A stretch of 64,000 nucleotides of DNA from PMNU01 sp035480575 (GTDB taxonomy: Bacteria > Patescibacteriota > Saccharimonadia > Saccharimonadales > UBA4665), in assembly GCA_035480575.1 (NCBI GenBank), contig DATIHR010000006.1:1-64000 (forward strand). Direction: 5' to 3'. Of this stretch, positions 53,465 through 61,877 are shown piece after piece (position 1 is the first letter of the stretch; every line of letters starts with the position of its first letter). Position numbers and translations under genes: made by a program. The notes beneath the pieces are model-generated. The model did no database searches, was not told the DNA's origin, and was given only the letters and a program-made list of their open reading frames with translations.

Positions 53465-54187
53465 GTGAGCGCAGGCGATACGCCGCTTACGGGACCAGAA
53501 GATTTGCTAACAAGCGTAGCAGAGCAGCTTAAAGTGCCGCTTACGGCTATTGCTCGGCAAGTCGAACTAGGAGACGCCATCGATGCGCCTGGCTACGCCG
53601 GCGCCGGCGTTATACATACGCAGGCAATGGCGGCCTTGACACTTTTGGATAGCTACTTACTCGGGCTGGAACTGTTGCGCACGCAAACCGAGCTGCAGCT
53701 AGAACCCGTGTCGGTGCCCTCGCTGCTTGTAGACACCGCACATACCCTGGATCGCTTTGCGCGCCACTACGGTGTTCATATTGAGCTTGCCACGGCAGGC
53801 AAGTATGGGCCGGTCATGGGCCATGCGCGCGGTTTGCAAGCGGCCTTATTGTCGCTTGGCTTTGCGCTGGTAGAGGCCCAAGCGGCTGGCGACCCGCATA
53901 AACCTCGCCGGCTGCAACTTGCAACACACCGTACACCCCGCGGCATTGTTACGGGCATGTATGGCGAGTACGAACTCATAACCGCCAAGCATTGGCGTAC
54001 GGCGCTTGCCCTTGCTGGCAAGGCCAGACAGCCGTTTACATCTTTAAGCAGTGGTAGTGGTGCCGGGCTATTCGTGGCCGATACTATCTTGCGCTCTATG
54101 CAGTCGGGCTTACGGGTGGGTAGGTACCAGCATTTGTCGGGCCTAGCGGCAACGTTTCAACCAAGTCGTCAACTACAATTCGTATAA
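53465..54187 (+). CDS. Histidine-kinase-like protein without phosphoacceptor His
   Basis: 240 residues starting at GTG. Residues 15-30 (LTSVAEQLKVPLTAIA) align with the dimerisation helix motif (S-H-E-L-R-T-P-L-T-A-I) of HisKA domains, with Glu20 at the His position. The C-terminal half resembles a HATPase: the N-box Asn is not evident, but GSGAGLFVADTILRSMQSGL matches the G2 box. No sensor or membrane segment is present. It is a probable pseudokinase. The adjacent receiver has also lost its Asp. Confidence 0.7.
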   Translation: MSAGDTPLTGPEDLLTSVAEQLKVPLTAIARQVELGDAIDAPGYAGAGVIHTQAMAALTLLDSYLLGLELLRTQTELQLEPVSVPSLLVDTAHTLDRFARHYGVHIELATAGKYGPVMGHARGLQAALLSLGFALVEAQAAGDPHKPRRLQLATHRTPRGIVTGMYGEYELITAKHWRTALALAGKARQPFTSLSSGSGAGLFVADTILRSMQSGLRVGRYQHLSGLAATFQPSRQLQFV

Positions 54188-54198
54188 AAAATGTATTC

Positions 54199-54579
54199 AT
54201 GTCATACGTACTTTTAGTAGAACCAAACACCTTACTTGCCAAAACGTATACCCAGGCGATGCAGCGCGCCGGCCATGAAGTCGTGCATACAACGAGCGCA
54301 CAAGCGGCTATAACGGCAGCCGATACACGAACGCCCGATATCGTTGTATTAGAGCTGCAACTTCCGGTACATAACGGCGTAGAGTTTTTACAGGAATTTC
54401 GCTCGTATGCCGAATGGCAGGAGGTGCCTGTCGTAGTACACACAGGTATTACGCCGTCGCATTTGGCAGGCGATGGCCGCGAGGCGTTGCAACGGGATAT
54501 GGGGGTAGGGGTTATTGCGTACAAACCCCATACCTCGCTACAAGATTTAGTACGTCTCGTGCGCGAGCAAAGTGCATGA
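54199..54579 (+). CDS. Degenerate receiver-domain protein (Asp replaced by Glu)
   Basis: 126 residues. The receiver fold is clear (YVLLVEPNTLLAK, IVVLELQLPVHNGVEFL, VVVHTGI, YKPHTS), but the phosphoacceptor position is Glu52 and the acidic pair is E8-P9. The Lys (YKP) and Thr are kept. Glu may mimic a permanently phosphorylated state. It ends with ATGA overlap into recO, 11 nt after the pseudokinase. Confidence 0.88.
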   Translation: MSYVLLVEPNTLLAKTYTQAMQRAGHEVVHTTSAQAAITAADTRTPDIVVLELQLPVHNGVEFLQEFRSYAEWQEVPVVVHTGITPSHLAGDGREALQRDMGVGVIAYKPHTSLQDLVRLVREQSA

Positions 54580-55271
54580 ATAATCAGCTGGTTACGGATG
54601 CGATCATTTTAAGCCGTACCGATTATGGCGAAGCAGACCGTATTTTAACCGTGCTAACACCCGACCATGGTAAGTTACGCCTACTTGCAAAGGGGGTGCG
54701 GCGGGTAAAATCCAAGCTGGCCGGTGGTATAGAACTATTTAGTATAAGTACTGTTACGTTTGTTCGGGGCAGGGGCGAAATTGGCACACTTATCTCTACA
54801 CGGCTGGTTGTGCACTACGGCGCTATCGTGAACGACCTGGACCGCACCATGCTGGGGTACGAGCTTATAAAGCAACTGCACAAGACGACCGAGGACCAAG
54901 CCGAGACCGAATATTTTGCACTAATGCGCCGTGCCTTCGAGGCGCTAAACGACCCGGTCATTTCATTACCGCTTATAGACCTGTGGTTTGCCGCGCAATT
55001 ATTGCTTTTAGGTGGCCACACCCCTAACTTAGTCACCGACAGCGAGGGTCGCAAGCTTGATGCAAAGCGAACCTACAGTTTTGATATAGATGCCATGGCG
55101 CTGGCGTCCGCGTCGAACCATGGTTCCCTGGGTGTTGACCACATAAAATTTGCCCGGTTGGTGTTTGATGGTAGTTACGATCCAAAAGTATTGGCTATGG
55201 TGCAGGACAGTAGTAGGCTCACTACCGCTTGGCTGCCGTTTGCACGAACGATGACGAAGCAGTATCTTTAA
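54576..55271 (+). CDS. recO: DNA repair protein RecO
   Basis: 231 residues from ATG 54576 overlapping the receiver stop; an in-frame extension to 54414 is a shadow of that gene. The N-terminal OB fold (DAIILSRTDYGEADRILTVLTP, key residues R, Y, G, E, D, R) and GKLRLLAKGVRR are typical. The C-terminal helical domain has no CxxC zinc site. It assists RecA loading on SSB-coated DNA. Confidence 0.92.
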   Translation: MNNQLVTDAIILSRTDYGEADRILTVLTPDHGKLRLLAKGVRRVKSKLAGGIELFSISTVTFVRGRGEIGTLISTRLVVHYGAIVNDLDRTMLGYELIKQLHKTTEDQAETEYFALMRRAFEALNDPVISLPLIDLWFAAQLLLLGGHTPNLVTDSEGRKLDAKRTYSFDIDAMALASASNHGSLGVDHIKFARLVFDGSYDPKVLAMVQDSSRLTTAWLPFARTMTKQYL

Positions 55272-55276
55272 ACGAT

Positions 55277-56263
55277 ATGAATATAACCGAGCGTTTGGAT
55301 TACTGTAGCGCTGCTGATTTTTTGGCGACGCCTGCAGACCGCGAAGCGTACTTTCGTGGTATGTCCGAAGCGGATTTTGTATGTAGCCTTGTGCTGCTAA
55401 ATAGTACGCTCCTGCCACTGGGCGAAGGGCGGGGGCTGACTCCTCCGCCTGTCCGTATGGTAACTATGCTCAGCAATGAAGCCCTGGAGCCTAGTGCGCC
55501 AGGCCAAGAGGTGCTGTACACCTCATCAGGCCATCAAGATACACTCGTATACCTTAATGAAGCCTTACGGGCTGGACAGGGCATGGAAAACGCTGACGAT
55601 GCGGTTACTATGCTAGGGTTGGTAACTGCAAGCGTGCACCGGCTGTATAACGGCCACACCCGCACCCTGGCGGTTGGTAGACAGTTGCTATCGCCAAGCG
55701 GCCGAGGGTACGGTGGAACCAGGGCCGACAGGGCATATTACACTCGGCTTGCCACTAAGCGTGCCGTATACATGAAACACGGCCTTAGCCCTGTAAGCAG
55801 TACGGTGGCGCGTACGTTCTCGACCCATCAGACGAACGCAATCGCCAAAGCCACCAACTACGCTGGCCCCACGATTGCTAGCAATGGTGCACCCGGCACA
55901 TTCCCCGAGATTATCCAGAAATTGCCCGCAAGGGATCCTTCCAATAAGATGATGATTGCGTATGTTATTGGCGAGCGCAATTTTGGGTCGGCAAGTATCG
56001 CTGCCTACTTGCAACACAACAAACAGGACATTGGGGCATACCTGGTTGATAGCCCGGCCGGACCCGTGTTATCGCCGGACCGGTATATACATAGTATTCG
56101 CGATGCCGATGAATACCTGGTGCGGGACACCTTACTAACCTTGCATGACAGGCAAAAAGATGCATTTTTTCGCAGTCTTATAGACTGTATTGCCCACGGC
56201 GACGACGGCATTTACGGCCCCGCGAGCTCTGTACTCAATCAATATCCTTTGCCAAAGTCGTAA
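55277..56263 (+). CDS. Fic-like protein 1
   Basis: 328 residues. The segment LVTASVHRLYNGHTRTLAVGR matches the Fic core H-x-F-x-x-G-N-x-R loosely: His, Gly and Arg are kept, Asn is His. Fic domains transfer AMP or other groups from nucleotides. It is followed after 39 nt by a paralogue sharing the same motif region and the RGYxGT segment. It starts 5 nt after the recO stop. Fic assignment is tentative. Confidence 0.62.
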   Translation: MNITERLDYCSAADFLATPADREAYFRGMSEADFVCSLVLLNSTLLPLGEGRGLTPPPVRMVTMLSNEALEPSAPGQEVLYTSSGHQDTLVYLNEALRAGQGMENADDAVTMLGLVTASVHRLYNGHTRTLAVGRQLLSPSGRGYGGTRADRAYYTRLATKRAVYMKHGLSPVSSTVARTFSTHQTNAIAKATNYAGPTIASNGAPGTFPEIIQKLPARDPSNKMMIAYVIGERNFGSASIAAYLQHNKQDIGAYLVDSPAGPVLSPDRYIHSIRDADEYLVRDTLLTLHDRQKDAFFRSLIDCIAHGDDGIYGPASSVLNQYPLPKS

Positions 56264-56302
56264 AAACTGGTAATATTATTTTTTCGTTAGATACGTAAAA
56301 TC

Positions 56303-57376
56303 ATGTCCGAAGCCGTACCGTTGCCTACAGGCAATCAAGACCCTCGTTTCACTCTTCGTTATCCCCACCCGCTCGTAGAAGCGCTGGATGCCGAGCCACG
56401 TGCTGCCATGTTGGCCGCACCGGAAACTGCCATGCAATGGTTACGGCAGGGCACCTATGGGCAGTTTAAGCGCGGTCTTTCGTGGTTGAATGCGTACTTG
56501 GAGGGCGTGCCGCCCGAACGTAATAATTTTGCCGAAAAGCAAACCTATACCTATATTGGCACTCAGCCGATAGCCGAGGATGGGGTTATAGGACCAGGTT
56601 ACATTACGTATATAGCACCCGCCCAAGCATCGCGAACTGACATACTGCATGACACATGGGACGCAATGCGACGCATGGATAATCCTGTCTTAATAGGGCA
56701 GTTAGGTTGTGTAGTGCTGGCTGAAGGGCAGTTTTATCCGTACGCCAACAAACGATTAGCGCGTACGGTGTATAGCTTAGGGACGCGTGGCTATGCTGGC
56801 ACACCCCAAGATCGCTGGGACTACAGCATAGGGGTATACAACCAAGACCCCCAGTCGCAGATAGATTTTAGTGGTCTACATGCGAGGCTTGCTTTCGGGT
56901 TTACGACGGGGTTGAGTGAAACAATCAAATGTACAGCCGGCACGGATGATCTGCCGCACGACGTAGAGCCGACGACGCCAGACGCAGAAGTGCTTTATTT
57001 ACCAAAAGAGTATGCTACAGAGGCCGGTTATTATTTAAACGAACCTGATTTTAATGTGCCGCTTGCACTGGCGTACCTGTCAGAGCATCGCTATCGCCCT
57101 CGCCAGGAATACGTTTCATCTGAAGACGCCATATCGGCTGACGCCATCCTCAGGGATATGGAACCCCAGGAATGGGAAATGTTCCGCGATTTGGGTTTCT
57201 TGCATAAAGAAAGCTACATGGATTCTATCATTCGTGCATTTGCGGACGGGGATGAGGGTACATACGGCATGCCCATAGAGTATTTTATCGCAGACTTTAT
57301 GCCGGCGCCCAACGCCACTCCCCGCCGAATTGGCAGCCTCGCGACTTCGCCCCCTTTCAACGGTAAACGGCAATAG
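56303..57376 (+). CDS. Fic-like protein 2 (paralogue)
   Basis: 357 residues, paralogous to the preceding gene: VLAEGQFYPYANKRLARTVYSLG aligns with its Fic-like region, followed by RGYAGTPQDRWDY against RGYGGTRADRAYY. Here NKR is kept but the His is Gln and the Gly is Ala, so catalysis would be impaired. Both end with an SIIRAFADGDEGTYG / SLIDCIAHGDDGIYG motif. TAATAT near 56270 may be a -10 box. Confidence 0.6.
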   Translation: MSEAVPLPTGNQDPRFTLRYPHPLVEALDAEPRAAMLAAPETAMQWLRQGTYGQFKRGLSWLNAYLEGVPPERNNFAEKQTYTYIGTQPIAEDGVIGPGYITYIAPAQASRTDILHDTWDAMRRMDNPVLIGQLGCVVLAEGQFYPYANKRLARTVYSLGTRGYAGTPQDRWDYSIGVYNQDPQSQIDFSGLHARLAFGFTTGLSETIKCTAGTDDLPHDVEPTTPDAEVLYLPKEYATEAGYYLNEPDFNVPLALAYLSEHRYRPRQEYVSSEDAISADAILRDMEPQEWEMFRDLGFLHKESYMDSIIRAFADGDEGTYGMPIEYFIADFMPAPNATPRRIGSLATSPPFNGKRQ

Positions 57377-57378
57377 GG

Positions 57379-57384
57379 TATAAT
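57379..57384 (+). promoter_or_regulatory. -10 box of glyS
   Basis: TATAAT ends 9 nt before ATG 57394; the predicted leader is about 2 nt. Confidence 0.55.
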
Positions 57385-57393
57385 ACCCCTGAT

Positions 57394-58749
57394 ATGAGTG
57401 ATATTTCTTTAGAGGATATTGCCTCGCTCGCCAAGCGACGCGGCTTTATCTACCAAGGTTCGGACATTTACGGCGGCCTGGCCGGCACCTGGGACTATGG
57501 CCCGTTGGGTGTTGCCCTAAAACGCAATCTTGTAAACGCATGGTGGAAGTTTTTTGTCGATAGCCGGGACGATATGTACGGTATCGAAAGCGCCATACTT
57601 ATGAATCCTAAGGTATGGGTCGCCAGTGGCCACGTTGCGACCTTTAACGATCCGCTTATCGAAGACGTTAAAACAAAAAAACGGTATCGTTTGGACCATT
57701 TGCTAGAGGACAACGGCATAGACAATGCTGCCAGTATGAGCATGGAACAAATGGTGCAAACCATCCAGGAAAAGGGCCTTAAAAGTCCAGACGGCAACGA
57801 CCTGGCTAACCCCGCGGCATTTAACTTATTGTTTAAAACATCTATTGGTGCCGTAGAGAACGAAGCCTCGAGCGTTTACCTGCGCGGTGAAACCGCACAA
57901 GGAATGTTCACGAACTACAAAAATATTGTAGACAGTTTTTACCCAGACTTGCCATTTGGTATTGCCCAAGTAGGCAAGGCATTTCGGAACGAAATATCTC
58001 CGCGTGACTTTATTTTTAGGGTGCGCGAGTTTGAAATCGCCGAGTTTGAGTACTTTATTCACCCTGAATCGTGGCAAGAAGAGTTCGAGAAGTGGCGTGC
58101 TTTAATGCATGACTGGTTTGTCAGCATCGGTTTACCAGCCGAAAAGATACACGAGCTGGAAGTACCCGAAGCAGACCGCGCCCATTATTCAAAACGCACT
58201 ATGGACTTCGAGTTCGCGTATCCATTTGGCACCAAAGAAATTGCCGGCCTTGCATACCGCACCGATTTTGACTTGCAAAACCACCAGCGCGACAGCGGCA
58301 AGAGCATGGATTACCGCCCCAAGGCCGGTGGCGAGCCATTTGTACCGCATGTTATAGAACCAACATTTGGCGTTGACCGCCATGTTTTAGCGGTATTGGC
58401 TAACGCATATACCGTAGACGAAATGAACGGCGACCAGCGCGTATACCTTAAACTGCCAAAACAACTCGCGCCCATTAAAGCAGCCGTAAGCCCACTGCTC
58501 AAAAACAAACCAGAGCTAGCTACAAAGGCAAAAGAGGTCTACGATATGCTTAAAAAAGAACTTGGCGCAGTTATGTGGGACGATAACGGCAACATAGGCA
58601 AGCGCTACCGCCGCCAAGACGAAATCGGCACCCCGGCATGTATAGTAATAGACTTCCAGACCCTAGAAGATAACACCGTTACTGTCCGCGATCGCGATTC
58701 TGCCGAACAACAACGCATAGCAGTAGATAAGCTATTAGCCAGTCTATAG
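57394..58749 (+). CDS. glyS: Glycyl-tRNA synthetase, homodimeric type
   Basis: 451 residues. This is the alpha2 (eukaryote/archaea-like) form, not the alpha2beta2 bacterial form: RRGFIYQGSDIYGGLAGTWD, LRGETAQGMF, FRNEISPRDFIFRVREFE (motif 2) and HVIEPTFGVDRHVLAVL (motif 3). The anticodon-binding domain is at the C-terminus. Confidence 0.97.
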   Translation: MSDISLEDIASLAKRRGFIYQGSDIYGGLAGTWDYGPLGVALKRNLVNAWWKFFVDSRDDMYGIESAILMNPKVWVASGHVATFNDPLIEDVKTKKRYRLDHLLEDNGIDNAASMSMEQMVQTIQEKGLKSPDGNDLANPAAFNLLFKTSIGAVENEASSVYLRGETAQGMFTNYKNIVDSFYPDLPFGIAQVGKAFRNEISPRDFIFRVREFEIAEFEYFIHPESWQEEFEKWRALMHDWFVSIGLPAEKIHELEVPEADRAHYSKRTMDFEFAYPFGTKEIAGLAYRTDFDLQNHQRDSGKSMDYRPKAGGEPFVPHVIEPTFGVDRHVLAVLANAYTVDEMNGDQRVYLKLPKQLAPIKAAVSPLLKNKPELATKAKEVYDMLKKELGAVMWDDNGNIGKRYRRQDEIGTPACIVIDFQTLEDNTVTVRDRDSAEQQRIAVDKLLASL

Positions 58750-58777
58750 AATCCTTGTTTCGTGACATAATGACCAC

Positions 58778-59191
58778 ATGACTATTTACTATACCGATGG
58801 TAGCTGCGAGCCTAACCCAGGCAAGGGGGGGTTTGCAGTTATAAAAGATATGCAGGTGTGTCGTTTGGGCAGCGAGCCTAATAGCACCAACATTAGAATG
58901 GAAGGCTTTGCCTTGATTGCTGCGCTGTACGATGCCAAAGGCGCGCCCTGTACCATATATACCGATAGCGAGTTCTGGATAAACGTTATAACCAAGTGGG
59001 GGCCAGGCTGGGAAGCCAAGGGCTGGAAGAAAAAGGGCGGCGAAATCAAAAACCTAGATATCGTTAAGGAAGCGTGCGCGTTGTATAAGTCGTCGCAAGC
59101 AAAACTGGTGTGGGTGCGCGGCCATGCCAACGACCCGGGCAACGAGCTAGCCGACCAGTGGGCGAACAAAGCGCGCGTGCAAGCAGCTTAA
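58778..59191 (+). CDS. rnhA: RNase HI-like protein
   Basis: 137 residues. The four acidic residues are in place: Asp in YTDGSCEPNPG, Glu in RMEGFALIAAL, Asp in IYTDSEFWINV, Asp in NELADQWANKA. It degrades RNA in RNA-DNA hybrids. CATAAT at 58766-58771 ends 6 nt before ATG 58778, so it is leaderless. Single-gene unit, converging with the next gene. Confidence 0.93.
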   Translation: MTIYYTDGSCEPNPGKGGFAVIKDMQVCRLGSEPNSTNIRMEGFALIAALYDAKGAPCTIYTDSEFWINVITKWGPGWEAKGWKKKGGEIKNLDIVKEACALYKSSQAKLVWVRGHANDPGNELADQWANKARVQAA

Positions 59192-59215
59192 GTCCGAAAA
59201 GTGGGGATGCCTCTC

Positions 59216-59836
59216 CTAATGCTTACTGGCAATGTAGGGCAATAAGCTTATAAGTTCGTTAAATGGCACACTCATGTTATGCTCATGAGCCCATAGTTGC
59301 ATAGCGTCCGTCGGTTCGGCGAGGATGGTACGACGTACATACAGATTACCTTTGCGATACCACTGATCCTCGGCAGTGCTTACCGGCAGCAGCTTGTCGC
59401 CGTCCTGCGGTAGGGCATGAATACGGGCGTCCAGCGGCATATCAGCATCATCCTTGAACATATCAACAATAAGATTTGCTCTGTGTTGGGCTAAACCATC
59501 ATCTAGGATTTCATCTGGTTTGATCAGGCGACGTAAAAATACCGAGACGGCAATTGCGCGTAGGCCTCTACGTCTGGTTTGTTCAATAATGGTGGGCGTC
59601 AGCCGTGCCCCTAGTGTGTGTGCTATATGTGTTCTCGTAATATTCCATATTTCCTGATGCATGGTATGGGCGAGGGTATGCCGCGCTAGATCGACCGCTT
59701 GTCCTGACGTTACTTCTTTGTTCGACCAGTATCGATGCTGTGCGTCTAATAATGTTTGGTGCATGCCGAGCGTATCTTTTGGGTTGGTTAATGCAAGATC
59801 GGTAGGTGCTGGTTGTTTACATGGTTCAAAAGTCAT
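59216..59836 (-). CDS. Hypothetical protein
   Basis: 206 residues, largely helical, with many His and Arg residues in the first two thirds (DLARHTLAHTMHQEIWNITR). No family recognised. TAGAGT (59849-59844) ends 7 nt before the ATG, and a palindrome CTACCA-TGTT-TGGTAG (59847-59862) overlaps the -10 box, a possible operator. Confidence 0.68.
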   Translation of the reverse strand: MTFEPCKQPAPTDLALTNPKDTLGMHQTLLDAQHRYWSNKEVTSGQAVDLARHTLAHTMHQEIWNITRTHIAHTLGARLTPTIIEQTRRRGLRAIAVSVFLRRLIKPDEILDDGLAQHRANLIVDMFKDDADMPLDARIHALPQDGDKLLPVSTAEDQWYRKGNLYVRRTILAEPTDAMQLWAHEHNMSVPFNELISLLPYIASKH

Positions 59837-59882
59837 GTCACATACTCTACCATGTTTGGTAGTTTTATGGGCTTACATCAGG

Positions 59883-60365
59883 CTATTGGGGGCCGTGCAG
59901 CTGGTATCCCGGGTCCGCGGTTACGCGCAGAGAATAGTTAAACGGATCGGCAAACCTAAATTCCCGTGCACCAGCGTGCTCGCGCGGGCCAATGTGGGTA
60001 TGCGTAGCAAGCAAGTCGCCGCCACGTTCGTAGAGGTCTTGCACGTCTTGGTCGCTGGGTAGCACTAAGGATATTTCTACAAGATCCTGTAGGATTGGTA
60101 AGCGCCACCCAAATGCGTAGCGGCTTGGTTTGTAGTCATCGTACCGTTCGAAGTGGGCGATTTTTTCTGCATTTGTAGTCAGCCAGTAGGCTATGGTTGG
60201 GCCAATTACAGAACCCTTAACCGGACGTACATACAGAAAATTATGCTCATCGGTATCCGCATAGGTTTCCCAATCTATGCCTTCGTAAAAACCTGTGATG
60301 CGCGCTTTGGTAATACTGCTGCGCGGTACCATTAATTCGACCATGGTGGAGTTTTGAATAGCCAT
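59883..60365 (-). CDS. Glyoxalase/VOC-like protein (tentative)
   Basis: 160 residues. The end FRFADPFNYSLRVTADPGYQL resembles the metal-site region of VOC proteins (F-x-D-P-x-G-N). The rest is divergent, and metal ligands could not all be placed. ACCATA (minus strand TATGGT) ends 6 nt before the ATG. Function unknown. Confidence 0.55.
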   Translation of the reverse strand: MAIQNSTMVELMVPRSSITKARITGFYEGIDWETYADTDEHNFLYVRPVKGSVIGPTIAYWLTTNAEKIAHFERYDDYKPSRYAFGWRLPILQDLVEISLVLPSDQDVQDLYERGGDLLATHTHIGPREHAGAREFRFADPFNYSLRVTADPGYQLHGPQ

Positions 60366-60428
60366 AGCAATACCATAGCACAGCGAGCCTAGCGCTAGTT
60401 GCAGCTAGTTTTGTGGCATAATAAAGGG

Positions 60429-60842
60429 ATGATTCGAATTTACACAGAGGATGATTACGAGGCGTTAGAACAGCTGTACCAGCATAGCGAATGGTACGGC
60501 GGGCAATTTAGTAAAGCCCGCGATGGCCGCGAGCGGTTGGCTACTAAAATTGCCGAAGACCCAGCATCGTTGTGGGTGTACGAGCGGAACGACGAACTTA
60601 TTGGTTCGGTGTCTATTGTCGAAGACGGCCGCATGGCCATGCTGTTCCGTTTGGTTGTACAGGATAACGACCCGGCGGTTACCAAAGAATTATACGACCA
60701 CGCGGTAAGTATCCTACGTAGCCGTGGCCACGAACAAGTTTTGGTGTATACGCCGGTCGGCGACAAAGACCTATGTGCACGCTACGAACAACTCGGTATG
60801 CATAGGGGCAACGACTATACTTGCTACTGGTCTGACTTGTAA
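60429..60842 (+). CDS. GNAT-family N-acetyltransferase (probable)
   Basis: 137 residues. The fold order fits GNAT: IRIYTEDDYEALEQLY, LWVYERNDELIGSVSI, MLFRLVVQDNDPAVTKELYD in the acetyl-CoA region (Q/R-x-x-G-x-G/A motif not conserved) and YEQLGMHRG near the end. CATAAT at 60417-60422 ends 6 nt before ATG 60429, although AAAGGG between could also serve as a Shine-Dalgarno. The substrate is unknown. Confidence 0.75.
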   Translation: MIRIYTEDDYEALEQLYQHSEWYGGQFSKARDGRERLATKIAEDPASLWVYERNDELIGSVSIVEDGRMAMLFRLVVQDNDPAVTKELYDHAVSILRSRGHEQVLVYTPVGDKDLCARYEQLGMHRGNDYTCYWSDL

Positions 60843-60878
60843 TGCGCCACAATACGTCACATGCAAAGGAGATTAGTA

Positions 60879-60992
60879 TTGGCCGCAGCAGCATTACCGC
60901 TCATACCCCTGGCAGCAAAGTGTGGCAGCCGCAGGGCGCATAGCGAGTTGTGTCTACATTGTCATCGGCTGGCTGGCCGGGCATACTGGTAG
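60879..60992 (+). CDS. Possible small protein
   Basis: A TTG-initiated frame of 37 residues with AAAGGAG 7 nt upstream and several Cys/His (LCLHCHRLAG). It lies in the 178-nt gap before the DUF1761 gene. Weak evidence; it may be noncoding. Confidence 0.25.
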   Translation: MAAAALPLIPLAAKCGSRRAHSELCLHCHRLAGRAYW

Positions 60993-61020
60993 ATAACAGT
61001 AACAATGCGGAGGGCGCGGT

Positions 61021-61440
61021 ATGCAAGTAGAAGTTAACTGGTTGGCGGTAGTGCTGGCGACACTTTCGACTATGGTCGTTGGGTCTGTGTGGTATACCCC
61101 GAAGGTGTTTGGCAACACCTGGATGCGGCTTGTACACCTGGACCGTAAAAAGGCTCAGACTGCCGGTTTGCGGCCCATACTCATTACGTTAGCCGTTAGC
61201 TTTATATCCGCCTATGTACTCGCGCATGTGGTGTATTTGGCGCACTTCTTTTTTAACAATTCATTTTTGTTAGATAGCCTGAGTACGGCCTTTTGGCTGT
61301 GGCTTGGCATGACAGCCGCTCGGTTTATTACGCACGATGCGTTCGAAGGTCGGCCAGTTGCCTTAACGGTCATTAATGTAGCGCATGAACTTGTGACGTT
61401 CTTAGTTATGGGTTTGGTTATTGGCCTGCTTGCTCCGTAG
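61021..61440 (+). CDS. DUF1761 membrane protein
   Basis: 139 residues with four helices. The start VEVNWLAVVLATLSTMVVGSVWYTP and the following FGNTWMRL are the DUF1761 signature. GGAGG lies 6 nt before the ATG. The function of this family is unknown. Confidence 0.88.
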   Translation: MQVEVNWLAVVLATLSTMVVGSVWYTPKVFGNTWMRLVHLDRKKAQTAGLRPILITLAVSFISAYVLAHVVYLAHFFFNNSFLLDSLSTAFWLWLGMTAARFITHDAFEGRPVALTVINVAHELVTFLVMGLVIGLLAP

Positions 61441-61556
61441 TGTAGTGTTTGTTCCGGTTTTGTTAGGTATTTTACACAGGACTGTTACAAAATATTACAG
61501 CGATTTACGTCAACTCTGTCTATGCTGGTAGATACAGTAAACGGGGGGATGACCAT

Positions 61557-61844
61557 ATGCGTACTACGGTACAACCTATTACCAAGAGGGGCGGATTTCT
61601 AGAAGGGTTTACTAAGGGATTTCGAACAGTACTATTTATTATCGGCTACGTGCTACTAGGGGCGGCTATCGTTTCGCTAACGACCCCACAACAAGATATC
61701 TTTTACGCCATTGTCGATGGCTCGGTTATACGGTATCTACCCGCACTGGCTATAATTATGGTAACCACGGGGCTTGTAAATGGCATCGCGCATCTATATG
61801 TCGGGGCGTCTTCTGCAACCCGCAATACGCACGCCACTAGTTAA
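61557..61844 (+). CDS. Small membrane protein, two helices
   Basis: 95 residues with hydrophobic segments at about 24-42 and 60-82. GGGGGG lies close before the ATG. No family recognised. The 116 nt between it and the previous gene hold no clear feature. Confidence 0.68.
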   Translation: MRTTVQPITKRGGFLEGFTKGFRTVLFIIGYVLLGAAIVSLTTPQQDIFYAIVDGSVIRYLPALAIIMVTTGLVNGIAHLYVGASSATRNTHATS

Positions 61845-61864
61845 ATAAGCGCGGCCATAAGCGG

Positions 61865-61870
61865 TATACT
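61865..61870 (+). promoter_or_regulatory. -10 box of the pilin-like/M23-like gene
   Basis: TATACT ends 7 nt before ATG 61878. Confidence 0.55.
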
Positions 61871-61877
61871 GTACGTA

